A stretch of DNA of 14,144 nucleotides, from NCBI GenBank assembly GCA_023409755.1, contig JAEYRA010000165.1:1-14144 (forward strand). The letters run 5' to 3'. This stretch comes from Bacillota bacterium. GTDB taxonomy: Bacteria > Bacillota > Clostridia > Christensenellales > UMGS416. Shown in pieces: positions 12,628 to 14,144 of the stretch. The translations under genes were made by a program, and so were the position numbers. The notes beneath the pieces were generated by a model. That model searched no databases and was not told the DNA's origin. It saw nothing but the letters and a program-made list of their open reading frames with translations. Position 1 is the first letter of the stretch, and every line of letters starts with the position of its first letter.

Positions 12628-13628
12628 CAACCATACATGTGCCGGAAGACAATGCCGTGCGCGACGCGCTGCGCTTGACACGCAGAATCGTCATTGGAGT
12701 GGCGGCGGTGCTGCTGCTGGTGGGCTTGTTCCGCCTGTGCACCTTCACCGTGGGGGAGTCGGAGCAGGCCGCCGTGTTCCGCATGGGTAAGATTCACACC
12801 ATCATCCTGGAGGAAAGCCTGCAGGGCGAAGCGCCGCTGGGCTCCGTCACCGACAGTCAGGGCAATGTGCAGCAGGTTCGGGTGGTGACGGGTAAGGGAC
12901 TCTTCTTCAAGATTCCCTTCATCGACCGGGTAAAGACCTACAAGAGCTGGCTCTACACCTATGTGTCCCAGCCATCCACCCTAAACACCGCTGACAAGAA
13001 GCAATACACCGTGACGATGTACGCACAGTGGCGGGTGGCCAACCCTGCACTCTTCAGCCTCCGATTCCAGACGACCGACGCCGCCAGCCAGTACCTAGAC
13101 AACATGGTTTACCCTGCGCTGGTGCAGCAGGTCAACCGCATGCAGGCCGTGGATTTCCTGAGCAACAAGGACTTGCTGAACGAGTCGCTGGACCAGGCGC
13201 TTGATACGCTCAACAAGTCAGTGGCGGAGGGCGGCATCGTGCTGGCAGACATTGAGGTATACCGCACCCTGCTGCCGCAAGCCAACCTCCAGAGCACCTA
13301 CGACCGCATGGTGGCCAACCGCCAGAAGGTGGCTCAGCAGCTGCGAAGCGAAGGGGAGGAGTCCTATCAGAAGGCGGTGTCGGAAGCTGACCTGGAGGCC
13401 AGCAAGCTCATTGCCGACGCCACCCGCCAATCGAAGGAGATCAAGGGCCGTGCCGACGCTGAAGCGCTGGACATCTACGCCAAGGCGTACAGCAAGGACA
13501 GCGACTTCTATGGGTATTGGCGCAGTCTCCAGGCGCTGGAGACCTCACTGACCCACGACGCCACCATCGTGCTGGACCGCAACCATCCGCTGTGGAAGGA
13601 TTTGCTTTCCATGGTAATGGGGCAATAA
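12624..13628 (+). CDS. hflC: HflC-family SPFH/prohibitin-domain membrane protein
   Basis: This is the expected partner of HflK. It has 334 residues. A membrane anchor (about 20-40) is followed by an SPFH domain beginning 'FTVGESEQAAVFRMGKI'. The usual short 'GK-V-...-PGLHFKIPF' step is interrupted by about 30 extra residues (about 58-88, 'LEESLQGEAPLGSVTDSQGN' and neighbours) before 'GKGLFFKIPFIDRVKTY'. The C-terminal half is typical of HflC: 'YDRMVANRQKVAQQLRSEGEE', 'ADATRQSKEIKGRADAEALDIYAKAY' broken over two helices, then 'DSDFYGYWRSLQALE'. GGGAGGTG (12609-12616) lies upstream of the ATG, which overlaps the hflK stop. The insertion is the only odd feature and lies on the membrane-proximal side of the domain. 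Confidence 0.92.
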   Translation: MTTIHVPEDNAVRDALRLTRRIVIGVAAVLLLVGLFRLCTFTVGESEQAAVFRMGKIHTIILEESLQGEAPLGSVTDSQGNVQQVRVVTGKGLFFKIPFIDRVKTYKSWLYTYVSQPSTLNTADKKQYTVTMYAQWRVANPALFSLRFQTTDAASQYLDNMVYPALVQQVNRMQAVDFLSNKDLLNESLDQALDTLNKSVAEGGIVLADIEVYRTLLPQANLQSTYDRMVANRQKVAQQLRSEGEESYQKAVSEADLEASKLIADATRQSKEIKGRADAEALDIYAKAYSKDSDFYGYWRSLQALETSLTHDATIVLDRNHPLWKDLLSMVMGQ

Positions 13629-13675
13629 TAGAGGAGAAGCAGCACAGCGAAGTTTTGCCCGGGGAGGCGATGGGT

Positions 13676-14083
13676 GTGAGATATGCACTGACACAAGCGT
13701 TCTTTATGGTTCTGGTGCCGTTGGTGCAGCTGGTGGCGGGGCTTTTCATGTGGCTGCGGCCACCGCGGCGCATCAACCCCATCTATGGCTACCGCACCGC
13801 CCTCTCCATGAAGAACGAGGATACCTGGGCATTCGCCCACTGGCATTGCGGCCGTCTTTGGACAGTCGTAGGCCTGGTGCAACTGGTGCTCTCCGGGGTG
13901 GTGGCGGTGTGGGTGCTGACTCAGGGCCGCACGTCGCTCATGATGTTGGAGATGACGCTGATCTTTGCCCAGACGCTGGTGCTGCTGGTCTCCATCGTGC
14001 CCACCGAGGTTGTCATGCGCCGCACCTTCGACCGGAAGGGCCGCCGGCTTCCCCCGCAGGGGGGAGGAACGGCCCCCCACTAG
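13676..14083 (+). CDS. SdpI-family integral membrane protein
   Basis: SdpI of Bacillus subtilis is a membrane immunity and signalling protein against the SDP toxin; many relatives have no known toxin and unknown roles. This 135-residue protein has a first membrane helix (about 6-27), then the family hallmark 'RINPIYGYRTALSMKNEDTW' and 'AFAHWHCGRLW', two further helices (about 63-83 and 90-112), and the ending 'PTEVVMRRTFDRKGRR', also typical. I prefer the GTG at 13676 because GGGGAGG (13661-13667) lies 8 nt upstream; the ATG at 13670 adds two residues but leaves only 2 nt of spacing. It follows hflC by 47 nt and probably shares its transcript. No SdpC-like toxin or SdpR-like regulator is seen in the window. 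Confidence 0.82.
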   Translation: MRYALTQAFFMVLVPLVQLVAGLFMWLRPPRRINPIYGYRTALSMKNEDTWAFAHWHCGRLWTVVGLVQLVLSGVVAVWVLTQGRTSLMMLEMTLIFAQTLVLLVSIVPTEVVMRRTFDRKGRRLPPQGGGTAPH

Positions 14084-14094
14084 AAGGCATTACC

Positions 14095-14127
14095 CAGCGC
14101 CCTGCCGGTCCTGCCGGTGGGGCGCTG
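14095..14127 (+). terminator. Hairpin after the SdpI-family gene, probable terminator
   Basis: CAGCGCCC (14095-14102) pairs perfectly with GGGCGCTG (14120-14127). Inside, two CCGG units (14105-14108 and 14114-14117) can pair to lengthen the stem, and CTGCCGGT occurs twice as a direct repeat. The following TTGTGTGCTT is only partly T-rich. It probably ends the hflK-hflC-SdpI transcript. Confidence 0.6.
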
Positions 14128-14144
14128 TTGTGTGCTTCCGGCAT

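Noticed and set aside
14102..14118. Direct repeat CTGCCGGT as a CRISPR or attachment-site remnant
   Set aside because: There are only two 8-bp copies within a terminator-like hairpin, which explains them.

Overview
The window comes from a GC-rich bacterium. Purine-rich AGGAGG-type Shine-Dalgarno sites, TATAAT-like -10 boxes, an ECF-transporter/truA junction and several ATGA stop-start overlaps all point to Bacillota, most likely a Clostridia-like lineage. That assignment is inference from gene order and style; no rRNA or other taxonomic marker is present. All supported genes are on the + strand. No tRNA, rRNA, insertion sequence, CRISPR array or phage gene was recognised.

Layout. (1) 1-1750: the 3' end of ecfT, a 263-nt gap holding a perfect 13-bp tandem repeat, a GNAT acetyltransferase, and truA overlapping it by ATGA. 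In many Bacillota truA directly follows ecfT, so the GNAT gene and its leader look inserted. (2) 1751-3646: an extended -10 promoter, a PlsC-type acyltransferase with an unusual H-box, and a CPBP (Abi/CAAX-type) membrane protease. (3) 3647-5023: a hairpin/promoter segment and proA, with no proB in the window. (4) 5024-5318: an AT-rich intergenic region with several inverted repeats and a promoter. (5) 5319-11371: a complete peptide-type (Dpp/Opp) ABC importer: lipoprotein binding protein, two permeases, two ATPases, then a 73-aa membrane protein and a strong terminator. (6) 11372-14144: a 275-nt intergenic region with a promoter, then hflK-hflC (ATGA overlap) and an SdpI-family membrane protein, ending in a hairpin.

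How the parts work together. The lipoprotein (5319-7028) should deliver peptides to the permease pair (7204-9129), powered by the two ATPases (9137-11109). A hairpin and a second promoter separate the binding-protein gene from the permease genes, so the two parts can be made at different levels. HflK and HflC should form a membrane SPFH complex; the FtsH protease that HflKC usually accompanies is not in the window.

Most interesting signal. The two importer promoters, about 1.9 kb apart, share a 15-nt element (TGAGTRTGAATACTG, 14/15 identical) just downstream of their -10 boxes. Each copy is followed within a few bases by a GC-rich hairpin. At the permease promoter that hairpin is a textbook intrinsic terminator (stem plus five T) lying before the gene. 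This suggests a coordinated, possibly attenuation-type control of the importer. No complete novel defence or mobile system was found.
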